Shown here piece by piece: positions 7,326 through 14,541 of a stretch of 64,000 bases of DNA. Made by a program: the position numbers and the translations under genes. The stretch covers positions 892,001-956,000 of the forward strand of contig NZ_AUGD01000001.1 of NCBI RefSeq assembly GCF_000426845.1. The letters are read 5' to 3'. Source of the stretch: Bradyrhizobium sp. in8p8. Its GTDB lineage: Bacteria > Pseudomonadota > Alphaproteobacteria > Rhizobiales > Xanthobacteraceae. The notes below the pieces were generated by a model that worked only from the letters and a program-made list of their open reading frames with translations, had not been told where the DNA came from and ran no database searches. Position 1 is the first letter of the stretch; each line of letters opens with the position of its first letter.

Positions 7326-9404
7326 TTGCCCGGGCTCGGACATAGCGAACACGCGGACAGGCCGCCCGGCTCGATCGGGCAGCTGCGGGCGCGACTCGTC
7401 GGCGTCCTGCGGGCAGTGCCGATCCGCTGGCGCATCCTGTCGATCGCCGGGCTGAACTCCGCCGTTGTCGTCGTCCTGGTGGCGATGATCTGGAACGGCG
7501 CGCAGGTGCTGGGGTCGGCCTGGGACGATGTGCGCCAGGTGCGCGAGTCCGACCGTATCCTCGCGCTGCTCGAAAGCGAGACCGGGCGGCTGCAAAACCT
7601 GATTCACCGCTACATCAATCAGCCGAGCCCGGACCTGTTCGCCGAGATCCTCCTGCTGCGCGAGGCGGTGCTGGGCACCCTGACAAACCGCGCCGCCAAG
7701 GACCCGATGCTCGCAGGCTCGGTCGAGGAGCTGGAGCGCACCACCGACCGCTTCCTCAACGGTTTCGGCGAGCTGCGCAGCGTGCAGGCCACCATCGCCA
7801 AGACCTACGAGGAGCAGGTGCAGGGCCCGGCCAGGGACATGGCCGGCCTCTACTCCATCATCGAGGGCGCCACTGGCCATCGCGACGCGCTGATCTGGCC
7901 CTCGCTGGGGAAATCCCGGGAGGCCTTCACCGCGATGCTGGTGGCGGCCAATTCCTACTATCTTTCGCTGTCGTCAGGCGCGGCCGACGACGCGCGCCGC
8001 AACACCGAGACGATCGAGAAGACCATCCCCGTGATGATCGATCTCGCCGACAACGACCTCCAGAGGATGGCGCTGCGGCGGCTCGCGTCCCGCACTGCAG
8101 CGCTGCGCGAGGGATTTGCCAAGCTGTCCGAGCAGCTTGCCAGCCGCACCGAGCTCCTGCGCAACACCATCGACGCCAGCCAGGCCGAGGCGATCGGCGC
8201 CATCGACGATCTCTCGACCAAGATGCGCCAGCGCGAGCAGAAGGCGCAGGAGACGTTTGACCGCACGCTTGCCGACATTTCCCGCCGCGTGCTGTCGATC
8301 GCGGTGATCTTCCTCGGCATCATCCTCACCGCCGGCGTGCTGATCGCGCTGTCGATTCGCCTGCCGCTGCAGCAGATCATGGCAGCGATGCGCGCGATCA
8401 CGCTCGGCGATCTCGACCGCGAGGTACAGGGCACCAAGGCACGCGATGAGGTCGGCGCCATGGCGCGCGCGGTGGAAGTGTTCCGCGAGAACGCGATCGC
8501 CAAGCGCCAGACCGAGGACGAGCTGCGTGCGTCCAAGGAAAAGGCCGAGAGCGCGCTGCTCGAGCTCAACGCCGCCCAGCAGAACCTGATCGACGCGGAG
8601 CGGCTCGCCGCGCTCGGCGGACTGGTCGCCGGCGTGGCCCACGAGGTCAACAATCCGATCGGGATCAGCCTGACCGTTGCTTCGAGTCTTGCCCGGCGCA
8701 CCGAGATCTTCGAGGCCCAGCTCAAGGGCGAGGGCGGCTTGCGCCGCTCGCAGCTGGAGGAGTTCGTGCAATCCTCGCGCGACGCCTCGCAGCAGCTGGT
8801 CGCCAACCTCCAGCGCGCCGGCGAGCTGATCCAGTCCTTCAAGCAGGTCGCGGTCGACCGCTCGCACGCCGAGCGGCGGCAGTTCAGCCTGAGCGAAGCC
8901 ACCGACCAGATCATCGCCAGCCTGCGCCCGGTGCTGAAGCGCTCGCCGATCACGCTGGAGGTCGACGTGCCCGAAGGGCTGCTGCTGGACGGCTATCCCG
9001 GCTCCTACGGCCAGATCCTGACCAATTTGTTCCTCAACGCCGCCAACCACGCCTTCGCCGACGGGCGCGCCGGCACAATCACGATCTCGGCGCGGCCGCG
9101 CGGGACGGAGGACATCGAGATCATCTTCAGCGATGACGGGGCCGGCATGACCCCGGACGTGCAGCGCCAGGCCTTTGACCCTTTCTTTACCACCCGGCGC
9201 AATGAAGGCGGCACGGGACTCGGCCTGCATATCGTCTATAACCTCGTCACCCAGCAGCTCGGCGGCCGCATGATGCTGGAATCCAAGCTGGGACAAGGCA
9301 CTACTTTTCGCATTATCATGCCCCGCATCGCCAAGGGCGGCGCGCAAAGCACAGAGACCGACGGGACTTCTCAATGGCCGAACAGGACGATGTCCTCCAC
9401 CTGA
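7326..9404 (+). CDS. Membrane sensor histidine kinase with helical periplasmic domain and HAMP
   Basis: This 692-residue protein probably starts at the TTG at 7326, preceded by GGTGGAG. In order it has TM1 (about residues 35-57), a periplasmic region of about 265 residues that looks all-helical, TM2 (about 322-344), HAMP (about 345-397), a coiled coil, a HisKA domain with VAHEVNNP (H439) and an HATPase domain. The HATPase domain has N571, DDGAGM, FDPFFTT and GGTGLGLHI. The large helical sensor resembles the TorS/HBM design, in which a periplasmic binding protein docks. The DctP-like protein encoded just upstream is the obvious partner. The 3' end overlaps the next gene by 31 bases, so the two are translationally coupled. 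Confidence 0.88.
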   Translation: MPGLGHSEHADRPPGSIGQLRARLVGVLRAVPIRWRILSIAGLNSAVVVVLVAMIWNGAQVLGSAWDDVRQVRESDRILALLESETGRLQNLIHRYINQPSPDLFAEILLLREAVLGTLTNRAAKDPMLAGSVEELERTTDRFLNGFGELRSVQATIAKTYEEQVQGPARDMAGLYSIIEGATGHRDALIWPSLGKSREAFTAMLVAANSYYLSLSSGAADDARRNTETIEKTIPVMIDLADNDLQRMALRRLASRTAALREGFAKLSEQLASRTELLRNTIDASQAEAIGAIDDLSTKMRQREQKAQETFDRTLADISRRVLSIAVIFLGIILTAGVLIALSIRLPLQQIMAAMRAITLGDLDREVQGTKARDEVGAMARAVEVFRENAIAKRQTEDELRASKEKAESALLELNAAQQNLIDAERLAALGGLVAGVAHEVNNPIGISLTVASSLARRTEIFEAQLKGEGGLRRSQLEEFVQSSRDASQQLVANLQRAGELIQSFKQVAVDRSHAERRQFSLSEATDQIIASLRPVLKRSPITLEVDVPEGLLLDGYPGSYGQILTNLFLNAANHAFADGRAGTITISARPRGTEDIEIIFSDDGAGMTPDVQRQAFDPFFTTRRNEGGTGLGLHIVYNLVTQQLGGRMMLESKLGQGTTFRIIMPRIAKGGAQSTETDGTSQWPNRTMSST

Positions 9405-11119
9405 TCGACGATACCGGTATCGCGCCGGAGGATGCCAACGCCCGGAAATGGAAAATCGCCGTCATCGACGACGATCCGGCCGTGCATGACGGCACGCGCT
9501 TTGCCCTCTCGGACTACAGCCTGAACGGCCAGAGCCTGGAGATTCTGTCGGCCTATTCCGCGGCGGAAGGCCGCAAGCTGATGGCCGAGCACAGCGACAT
9601 CGCCGCCGTGCTGCTCGACGTCATCATGGAGACCGACGTCGCCGGGCTCGAACTGGTCGAGTACATCCGCAACGAGATCAGGAACGAGACCGTCCGCATC
9701 ATCCTGCGTACCGGCCAGCCGGGTCAGGCGCCGGAGCGGCGCGTGATCGTGCAGTACGACATCAACGACTACAAGGCCAAGACCGAGCTCACCGCAGACA
9801 AGCTGTTCACCTCGCTGACCGCCGCGCTGCGCTCCTATCAGCAGCTCGAGCGCATGGTGCAGACCCGGCGCGGGCTGGAGATCATCATCGACGCCGCCTC
9901 GACGCTGTACGACTTCAAGTCGATGCAGCGCCTCGCCGAGGGCGTGCTGACCCAGCTCGCCTCGCTGCTCAACGTCGATTGCGCCGGCATCCTGGTCTTG
10001 CGCGACAACGGCGGCATCGATCCCGAGCTCTCGGTGCTCGCCGGCAGCGGCTGCTACAGCCGCTTCATCGGCTTCACCTCGTCGAAGGCGCTCGACCCCG
10101 AGCTGCGCGAGATGGTGGAGGCGGCGTTCCAGCGCCGCAAGAACGAATTCGCCGACCACCGCAGCGTGATCTACCTGCGCACCGGAAGCGGACGCGAGGT
10201 CGTGGTGCTGCTGCAGGCCGAGCGCGAGCTCTCCGAGACCGACCGCTCGCTGGTCGAGATCTTCTCCAGCCGGCTCTCGATCGCCTTCGACAACGTGATC
10301 CTCTACCAGCAGCTCCAGGACGCCAACGCGCAGCTGGAAGACCGCGTCGCCCAGCGCACCCGCGCGCTGATGCAGGCCAACCGCCGCCTCTCGGCGCAAT
10401 GGCTGCGGCTGCAGCGCGCCAACGGCTTCAAGAACGAGATCCTGGGCACCGTTGCCCACGACTTGAAGAATCCGCTCGGCGTCATCCTCGGCCGCACCGA
10501 GATGCTGAAGGAGCTGATCTCGACCGGCGCATCGGAAGCCGGCGTGGTCGCCCAGGTCGATCACATCCGCGACGCCACCAAGCGACTGACCACGATGGTT
10601 GACCATCTGATCTCGGATGCGATGGCCGATGCCTTCGACATCACCATCCGCCGCGAGCCGGTCGATGTCGCCACCCTGGTCAAGGAGGTCGCCGAGGCCA
10701 ACCAGCCGCTCGCGGTCAACAAGCAGCAGACGATCAGCGTCACCGCCCCGCCCAATATCGTCACAATGTGCGACATCGACCGCATCCGCGAAGCGATCGA
10801 CAACCTCATCAGCAACGCCATCAAGTACTCTCCGATCGGCGGCAGGATCGACGTGACCGTCACCCATGAAGGCAGCGACACGATCGTGCGCGTCAGCGAC
10901 GAGGGCGCCGGCCTGTCGCCCGAGGATCTCGGCCGCCTGTTCGGCCGGTTCCAGCGGCTGTCGGCAAAGCCGACCGCCGGCGAGAGTTCGACGGGGCTCG
11001 GGCTCTCCATCGTCAAGCGCATCATCGACATGCACGGCGGCGAGGTGACCGCCGACAGCGACGGCCCCGGCAAGGGCTCGACCTTCACCATGACCCTCCC
11101 CGCGACCGAAATGCCGTGA
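9374..11119 (+). CDS. Soluble REC-DUF3369-histidine kinase
   Basis: This 581-residue cytoplasmic protein opens with a receiver domain (IDDDPAVHD; phospho-acceptor D82 in LLDVIM). A DUF3369 sensor-like region (about 165-315) and a short coiled coil follow. The transmitter has H362 in VAHDLKNPLG, then NAIKYSP, DEGAGL and SSTGLGLSIVK. The order REC-DUF3369-kinase suggests it takes phosphate from the upstream membrane kinase and then passes or gates phosphate to the OmpR-type regulator downstream. It overlaps the upstream kinase gene and is 10 bases from the next gene, consistent with one operon. Confidence 0.87.
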   Translation: MAEQDDVLHLIDDTGIAPEDANARKWKIAVIDDDPAVHDGTRFALSDYSLNGQSLEILSAYSAAEGRKLMAEHSDIAAVLLDVIMETDVAGLELVEYIRNEIRNETVRIILRTGQPGQAPERRVIVQYDINDYKAKTELTADKLFTSLTAALRSYQQLERMVQTRRGLEIIIDAASTLYDFKSMQRLAEGVLTQLASLLNVDCAGILVLRDNGGIDPELSVLAGSGCYSRFIGFTSSKALDPELREMVEAAFQRRKNEFADHRSVIYLRTGSGREVVVLLQAERELSETDRSLVEIFSSRLSIAFDNVILYQQLQDANAQLEDRVAQRTRALMQANRRLSAQWLRLQRANGFKNEILGTVAHDLKNPLGVILGRTEMLKELISTGASEAGVVAQVDHIRDATKRLTTMVDHLISDAMADAFDITIRREPVDVATLVKEVAEANQPLAVNKQQTISVTAPPNIVTMCDIDRIREAIDNLISNAIKYSPIGGRIDVTVTHEGSDTIVRVSDEGAGLSPEDLGRLFGRFQRLSAKPTAGESSTGLGLSIVKRIIDMHGGEVTADSDGPGKGSTFTMTLPATEMP

Positions 11120-11129
11120 TGCAAAGACC

Positions 11130-11867
11130 ATGACCCAAAGCCAGCACATCATGATCGTCGACGACGAGGCCCCGGCCCGGGAGATGGTCGGCGATTACCT
11201 CAAGATGCACGGCTTCACCGTGACGCTGTGCGACGGCGGCAAGTCGCTGCGGGCAGCGATCCAGGGCAGCATGCCCGATCTCGTGGTGCTCGACCTCAAC
11301 ATGCCCGAGGAAGACGGGCTCTCGATCATTCGCGACCTCAAGAGCCGCATCAACGTGCCGGTCATCATGCTGACGGCGACCGCGAGCCCGATCGACCGCG
11401 TGGTCGGGCTCGAACTCGGCGCCGACGATTACGTGGCAAAGCCGTGCGAGCTGCGCGAGCTGATGGCGCGCATCCGCTCGGTGCTGCGGCGGAGCGTGCC
11501 GGCCAAGGCCGCCGCGCCCGACGCGGCGGCGGCGAAATCGGACAAGGAGCAGCTGGTGCGCTTCGGCACCAAATGGCTCGACCTCGAAGCCCAGGCCTTG
11601 CGCGACGACGAGGGCAACGAGCATCCGCTGACGGCCTCCGAGTTCGGGCTGCTCAAGGTGTTCGCGGCCAACCCGAAGCGCGTGCTGTCGCGCGAGCGCC
11701 TGCTGGAGCTCGCCAATGCGCGCGATGCCGAAGCCTTCGACCGCGCGGTGGACCTGCGCATCATGCGCATCCGCCGCAAGATCGAGCCCGATCCGGCAAA
11801 GCCCGCCGTGATCCGCACCATCCGCGGCGGCGGCTACCTGTTCTCGCCGCAGGGCGAGAAGGCGTAG
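11130..11867 (+). CDS. OmpR/PhoB-type response regulator
   Basis: This 245-residue protein has an N-terminal receiver (VDDEAP, D55 in LVVLDLNMPE, K104 in VAKPCE). Its C-terminal winged helix (about 150-243) contains LTASEFGLLKVFAANPKRVLSRERLLE and ends RTIRGGGYLF (long run given only in part). It binds DNA as a dimer when phosphorylated. It is the last gene of the DctP-kinase-kinase cassette and the likely output. The targets are unknown. A likely guess would be a transporter elsewhere, because the cassette has no permease. Confidence 0.9.
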   Translation: MTQSQHIMIVDDEAPAREMVGDYLKMHGFTVTLCDGGKSLRAAIQGSMPDLVVLDLNMPEEDGLSIIRDLKSRINVPVIMLTATASPIDRVVGLELGADDYVAKPCELRELMARIRSVLRRSVPAKAAAPDAAAAKSDKEQLVRFGTKWLDLEAQALRDDEGNEHPLTASEFGLLKVFAANPKRVLSRERLLELANARDAEAFDRAVDLRIMRIRRKIEPDPAKPAVIRTIRGGGYLFSPQGEKA

Positions 11868-11875
11868 GGCTTTAA

Positions 11876-11974
11876 CGTCATTCCGGGGCGCCCCAAGGGC
11901 GGACCCGGACTCTCGAGATTCTCAGATGCGCAATTGCGCACCCTGGCTCGACGCCGTGCATCGTCCCGGAATGA
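11876..11974. repeat. Dispersed palindromic repeat, CGTCATTCCGGGGCG...CCCGGAATGA type
   Basis: The ends CGTCATTCCGGG and CCCGGAATGA are reverse complements. They enclose about 75 bases that include TCTCGAGATTCTCAGATGCGCAA-like sequence. Related copies occur at 18913-19015, 32299-32376 and 43334-43373. Confidence 0.75.
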
Positions 11975-12096
11975 AGGGGTAAACGGCTCGGCCGAACGCA
12001 AATCCCCGAAATACGTTCCGCGGCGGCCCCGTCCGCCTCCAGATCCCTGACCCCGTATTTTCCGCACATTGAAATTGCACGTCTTTTTGCCTCGAA

Positions 12097-12128
12097 TGTT
12101 TCGTCCCGGCTGTTCTGACGAAACAATT
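12097..12128. promoter_or_regulatory. Perfect 9-bp inverted repeat upstream of the ECF sigma gene
   Basis: TGTTTCGTC (12097-12105) and GACGAAACA (12117-12125) are perfect reverse complements with an 11-base spacer, about 120 bases upstream of the sigma-factor start. The right arm extended, GACGAAACAATT (12117-12128), recurs exactly at 12925-12936, 69 bases after the sigma gene ends. It could be an operator, a promoter element or an RNA hairpin. The rest of the 377-base region upstream of the sigma gene holds the repeat at 11876-11974 and no gene that I can see. Confidence 0.45.
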
Positions 12129-12244
12129 TGGCGGCGCACGAAACCATTTTTCCCTTTTCGTGCAGACGTCCCGAAACGTTGGCTCATTAACACATCGGCT
12201 CAAGGAAACGCCGCTCGGTTGCGGCGCTACGGGGAGCCAAGTCC

Positions 12245-12856
12245 ATGCCGAACGTCATCGCCATCAACGCCCAGGCCAGCCAGAGCATCGTTGCCGCTCA
12301 GGCGACTTCGGACGACATGCTTCTCGAAAGCATTGCCGACGGCAATCGGACGGCCATGCACATCCTCTATTGCCGGCACAATGTGCGGGTGTACCGCTTC
12401 ATCCTGCGCATCGTGCGCGATGCGACCACGGCGGAAGACCTGGTCAGCCAGGTTTTTCTCGACGTGTGGCGCACCGCCGGCCAATTCCAGGGCCGCTCGC
12501 AGGTCTCGACCTGGCTGCTCTCGATCGCCCGCTTCAAGGCACTCACCGCAATGCGCCAGCGCCGCTTCGAGGACATCGACCAGGAAGACGTGCGCCAGAT
12601 TCCCGATGGTAACGATACGCCGGAGACCTCGCTTGACCGCAGCGACACCAGCGCCATCCTGCGCGCCTGCGTGCAGAAGCTGTCGCCCGCACATCGCGAG
12701 ATCATCAACCTCGTCTACTACCACGAGAAGTCGGTGGAGGAGGTCGGCCAGATCATCGGCATTCCCCAGAGCACGGTGAAGACCCGGATGTTCTATGCCC
12801 GCAAGCAATTGGCCGATTTGCTTAAGGGCGCCGGCGTCGACCGCTTCGCCGCCTAA
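12245..12856 (+). CDS. ECF-type RNA polymerase sigma factor
   Basis: This 203-residue protein has a sigma-2 region (VYRFILRIVRDATTAEDLVS, then FLDVWRTAGQF and STWLLSIARFKAL). Its sigma-4 helix-turn-helix begins LSPAHREIINLVYYHEKS and ends QSTVKTRMFYARKQL. It has no sigma-1.1 or sigma-3 region, as expected of group IV. It would redirect RNA polymerase to a small stress or envelope regulon. No anti-sigma gene is adjacent, which is unusual for this class. The neighbouring two-component genes or protein-level control might regulate it. The 33-residue N-terminal extension before sigma-2 is slightly long. Confidence 0.9.
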   Translation: MPNVIAINAQASQSIVAAQATSDDMLLESIADGNRTAMHILYCRHNVRVYRFILRIVRDATTAEDLVSQVFLDVWRTAGQFQGRSQVSTWLLSIARFKALTAMRQRRFEDIDQEDVRQIPDGNDTPETSLDRSDTSAILRACVQKLSPAHREIINLVYYHEKSVEEVGQIIGIPQSTVKTRMFYARKQLADLLKGAGVDRFAA

Positions 12857-12924
12857 ATTCAACGAATTCAATTGGATAGGGGCATCGATCTGCCCCTCTC
12901 CAGGGACACGGAAGCGTTACCGCC

Positions 12925-12936
12925 GACGAAACAATT
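12925..12936. promoter_or_regulatory. Second copy of the GACGAAACAATT motif, downstream of the sigma gene
   Basis: This is an exact 12-base copy of 12117-12128. It lies in the gap after the sigma gene and about 50 bases upstream of a TATAAA (12975-12980) that may be the -10 of a short transcript ending at the terminator at 13018-13060. Confidence 0.35.
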
Positions 12937-12985
12937 GAAACAAAGCACAACATCAGCCGGAAAAACTTCCGCCCTATAAACTTCG

Positions 12986-13056
12986 CATACGGTTTTGCTT
13001 AGACCTCCAAGACCTCCAACGACCCGGACGGGATGCCCCCCTCCGGGTCGTTTTGT
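12986..13056 (+). ncRNA. Candidate small RNA ending in an intrinsic terminator
   Basis: The sequence between a TATAAA at 12975-12980 and a strong terminator at 13018-13056 would give a transcript of about 70 bases with no credible reading frame. It contains two copies of GACCTCCAA in tandem (about 13002-13019). CCUCC-type motifs pair with Shine-Dalgarno sequences and are a hallmark of several alphaproteobacterial regulatory RNAs. There is no clear -35. The alternative is simply the 3' untranslated region of the sigma-factor transcript. Confidence 0.3.
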
Positions 13057-13060
13057 ATTT
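13018..13060 (+). terminator. Strong intrinsic terminator after the ECF sigma gene
   Basis: ACGACCCGGA (13019-13028) pairs perfectly with TCCGGGTCGT (13042-13051) around a 13-base loop, followed by TTTGTATTT. It isolates the ECF sigma transcript from the CcdA/TlpA genes downstream and shows that any start codon inside it (13033) is not used for the next gene. Confidence 0.85.
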
Positions 13061-13149
13061 GGGTGCCCGCGGGTCACGAACGTGTGACGCCAGGTAACGC
13101 CCGACGCATCGCGCCCGAATTGCTCGTGACTTCCCTCACGAGTGCCCCG

Positions 13150-13848
13150 ATGCTCGAACTCAGCCTCGCCGTCCTTGCCGGCATCTTCACCGTCGCGGCG
13201 CCCTGCACGCTGCCGATGCTGCCGATTTTGCTCGGCGCTTCGATCGGACGCGCAGGACATTTGCGGCCGGCGATGATCGCGCTCGGCTTCGTCATGTCGT
13301 TCTCAGCGACCGCGCTGCTGCTCGGCGCGATCACACAATTGTTCGACTTCGATCCGACCGTTTTGCGCGAGGCCGCATCGATCCTGCTGTTGGGCTTCGG
13401 CCTGTTGATGCTGTGGCCGGCGCCGTTCGAATGGCTCTCGATCCGGCTCAACGGCTGGCTCGATCTCGGCGCATCCAGCGGAGTGCAGCGCGAGGGCGCG
13501 CTCGGCGGTCTCGTGCTCGGCACCACGCTGGGCCTGGTATGGACACCCTGCGCCGGGCCCGTGCTCGGCTCGATCCTGACGCTGGTCGCAAGCTCGAAGA
13601 ACCTTGCCTGGGCCAGCACGCTGCTGGTCGCCTATGCCATGGGCGCGGCGATCCCGATGCTCGCGATCGCTTATGGCGGACAGGCCGCGACCACGCGTGT
13701 GCGCAGCCTCGCGCGGATATCGCCGCGGCTGCAGCAGGGCTTTGGCGTCGTCGTGATCGGCTTCGCCCTCTCCGCCTACTTCCAATACGACACGCTGATC
13801 GTGGCCTGGCTTACCAGCTTCTATCCCACCGGCCAGATCGGCCTGTGA
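13150..13848 (+). CDS. CcdA/DsbD-like membrane thiol-reductant transporter
   Basis: This is a membrane protein of about 232 residues with six predicted spans. It has the paired cysteine motifs of the CcdA family, VAAPCTLPMLP (C19) and VWTPCAGPVLG. It moves electrons from cytoplasmic thioredoxin across the membrane to periplasmic thiol proteins. The start at 13150 (MLELSLAV) is chosen because upstream in-frame codons run into the terminator; a GTG at 13126 is also possible. The next gene, 29 bases on, encodes a secreted thioredoxin-like protein, its likely electron acceptor. CcdA homologues act in cytochrome c maturation and, as SoxV, in thiosulfate oxidation. Confidence 0.85.
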   Translation: MLELSLAVLAGIFTVAAPCTLPMLPILLGASIGRAGHLRPAMIALGFVMSFSATALLLGAITQLFDFDPTVLREAASILLLGFGLLMLWPAPFEWLSIRLNGWLDLGASSGVQREGALGGLVLGTTLGLVWTPCAGPVLGSILTLVASSKNLAWASTLLVAYAMGAAIPMLAIAYGGQAATTRVRSLARISPRLQQGFGVVVIGFALSAYFQYDTLIVAWLTSFYPTGQIGL

Positions 13849-13877
13849 TCATCGCCTCATTCACCGGAGAACCCTTC

Positions 13878-14441
13878 ATGACTTTCAAACTGCTCGCCAT
13901 GGCCGCCGCACTGACCGGCTTCACCGTCACCGGGGCCGTTATCCCCGGCGTCTGCGACGAGGTGTCCGGCGCGGCACCCTTGCGCGTCGCTGCCGCGAGC
14001 CAGGAGAACGCGCCCGATTTCACCGGAATCACCAACTGGTTCAATTCGAAACCGCTGACCATGGCCGACCTCCGCGGCAAGGTCGTGATGGTTGATTTCT
14101 GGACCTATGGCTGCGTCAACTGCGTCAACACGCTGCCGCACGTCAACGACCTCTACGCCAAGTACAAGGACAAGGGCCTCGTCGTGGTCGGCGTGCACAC
14201 GCCGGAGTTCCCGTTCGAGCGCTCGGCTTCGAACGTGCAGGCCGCGCTGAAGCGCCACGGCATCGCCTATCCGGTGGCTCAGGACAATAATTCCAAGACC
14301 TGGAACGCCTACCGCAACCAATATTGGCCGGCGCAATACATCATCGACCAGAGCGGCAAGATCGTATTCCGGCACGCCGGCGAAGGCAGTTACGACCAGA
14401 TCGAGCGCACCGTGGCAAAGCTGCTGAACGTCGCCAGCTGA
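13878..14441 (+). CDS. Secreted TlpA/DipZ-type thioredoxin-like protein
   Basis: This 187-residue protein has a signal peptide (FKLLAMAAALTGFTVTGA) and a redoxin domain whose active site is FWTYGCVNCVN (C79, C82). It also has the YWPAQYIID cis-proline region seen in the periplasmic domain of DipZ. The start at 13878 follows GGAGAACCC. With the CcdA-like gene just upstream it looks like DipZ split into two proteins, one membrane electron carrier and one periplasmic thiol reductase. Its targets may include cytochrome c apoproteins or SoxY; this is inferred. Confidence 0.85.
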   Translation: MTFKLLAMAAALTGFTVTGAVIPGVCDEVSGAAPLRVAAASQENAPDFTGITNWFNSKPLTMADLRGKVVMVDFWTYGCVNCVNTLPHVNDLYAKYKDKGLVVVGVHTPEFPFERSASNVQAALKRHGIAYPVAQDNNSKTWNAYRNQYWPAQYIIDQSGKIVFRHAGEGSYDQIERTVAKLLNVAS

Positions 14442-14485
14442 CGCGCGCAGCCATCGCGCGGCGGGTCTCCGCTGTCCCTTGTTGC

Positions 14486-14512
14486 TTGACACCGCGGACC
14501 CGCCCGTAGAGT
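14486..14512 (+). promoter_or_regulatory. Possible sigma-70 promoter for the duplicated membrane protein
   Basis: TTGACA (14486-14491) and TAGAGT (14507-14512) are separated by 15 bases, slightly short of ideal. The start codon follows 30 bases later at 14542. This is pattern-based only. Confidence 0.3.
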
Positions 14513-14541
14513 TTCGCGGGCGACGGAATTAGCCGCCCGCG

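Noticed and set aside
6267..7880. A minus-strand open frame of about 537 codons antisense to dctP and the kinase gene
   Set aside because: It is a shadow of two firmly identified genes with no domain of its own.
12935..12980. TTGAAA (12935) with TATAAA (12975) as one sigma-70 promoter
   Set aside because: The 34-base spacing is far from 17; the TATAAA is kept only as a possible -10 of a candidate small RNA.
13033..13149. Upstream extension of the CcdA-like gene
   Set aside because: The first in-frame ATG lies inside the hairpin of a strong terminator, and the extra 39 residues are not family sequence.
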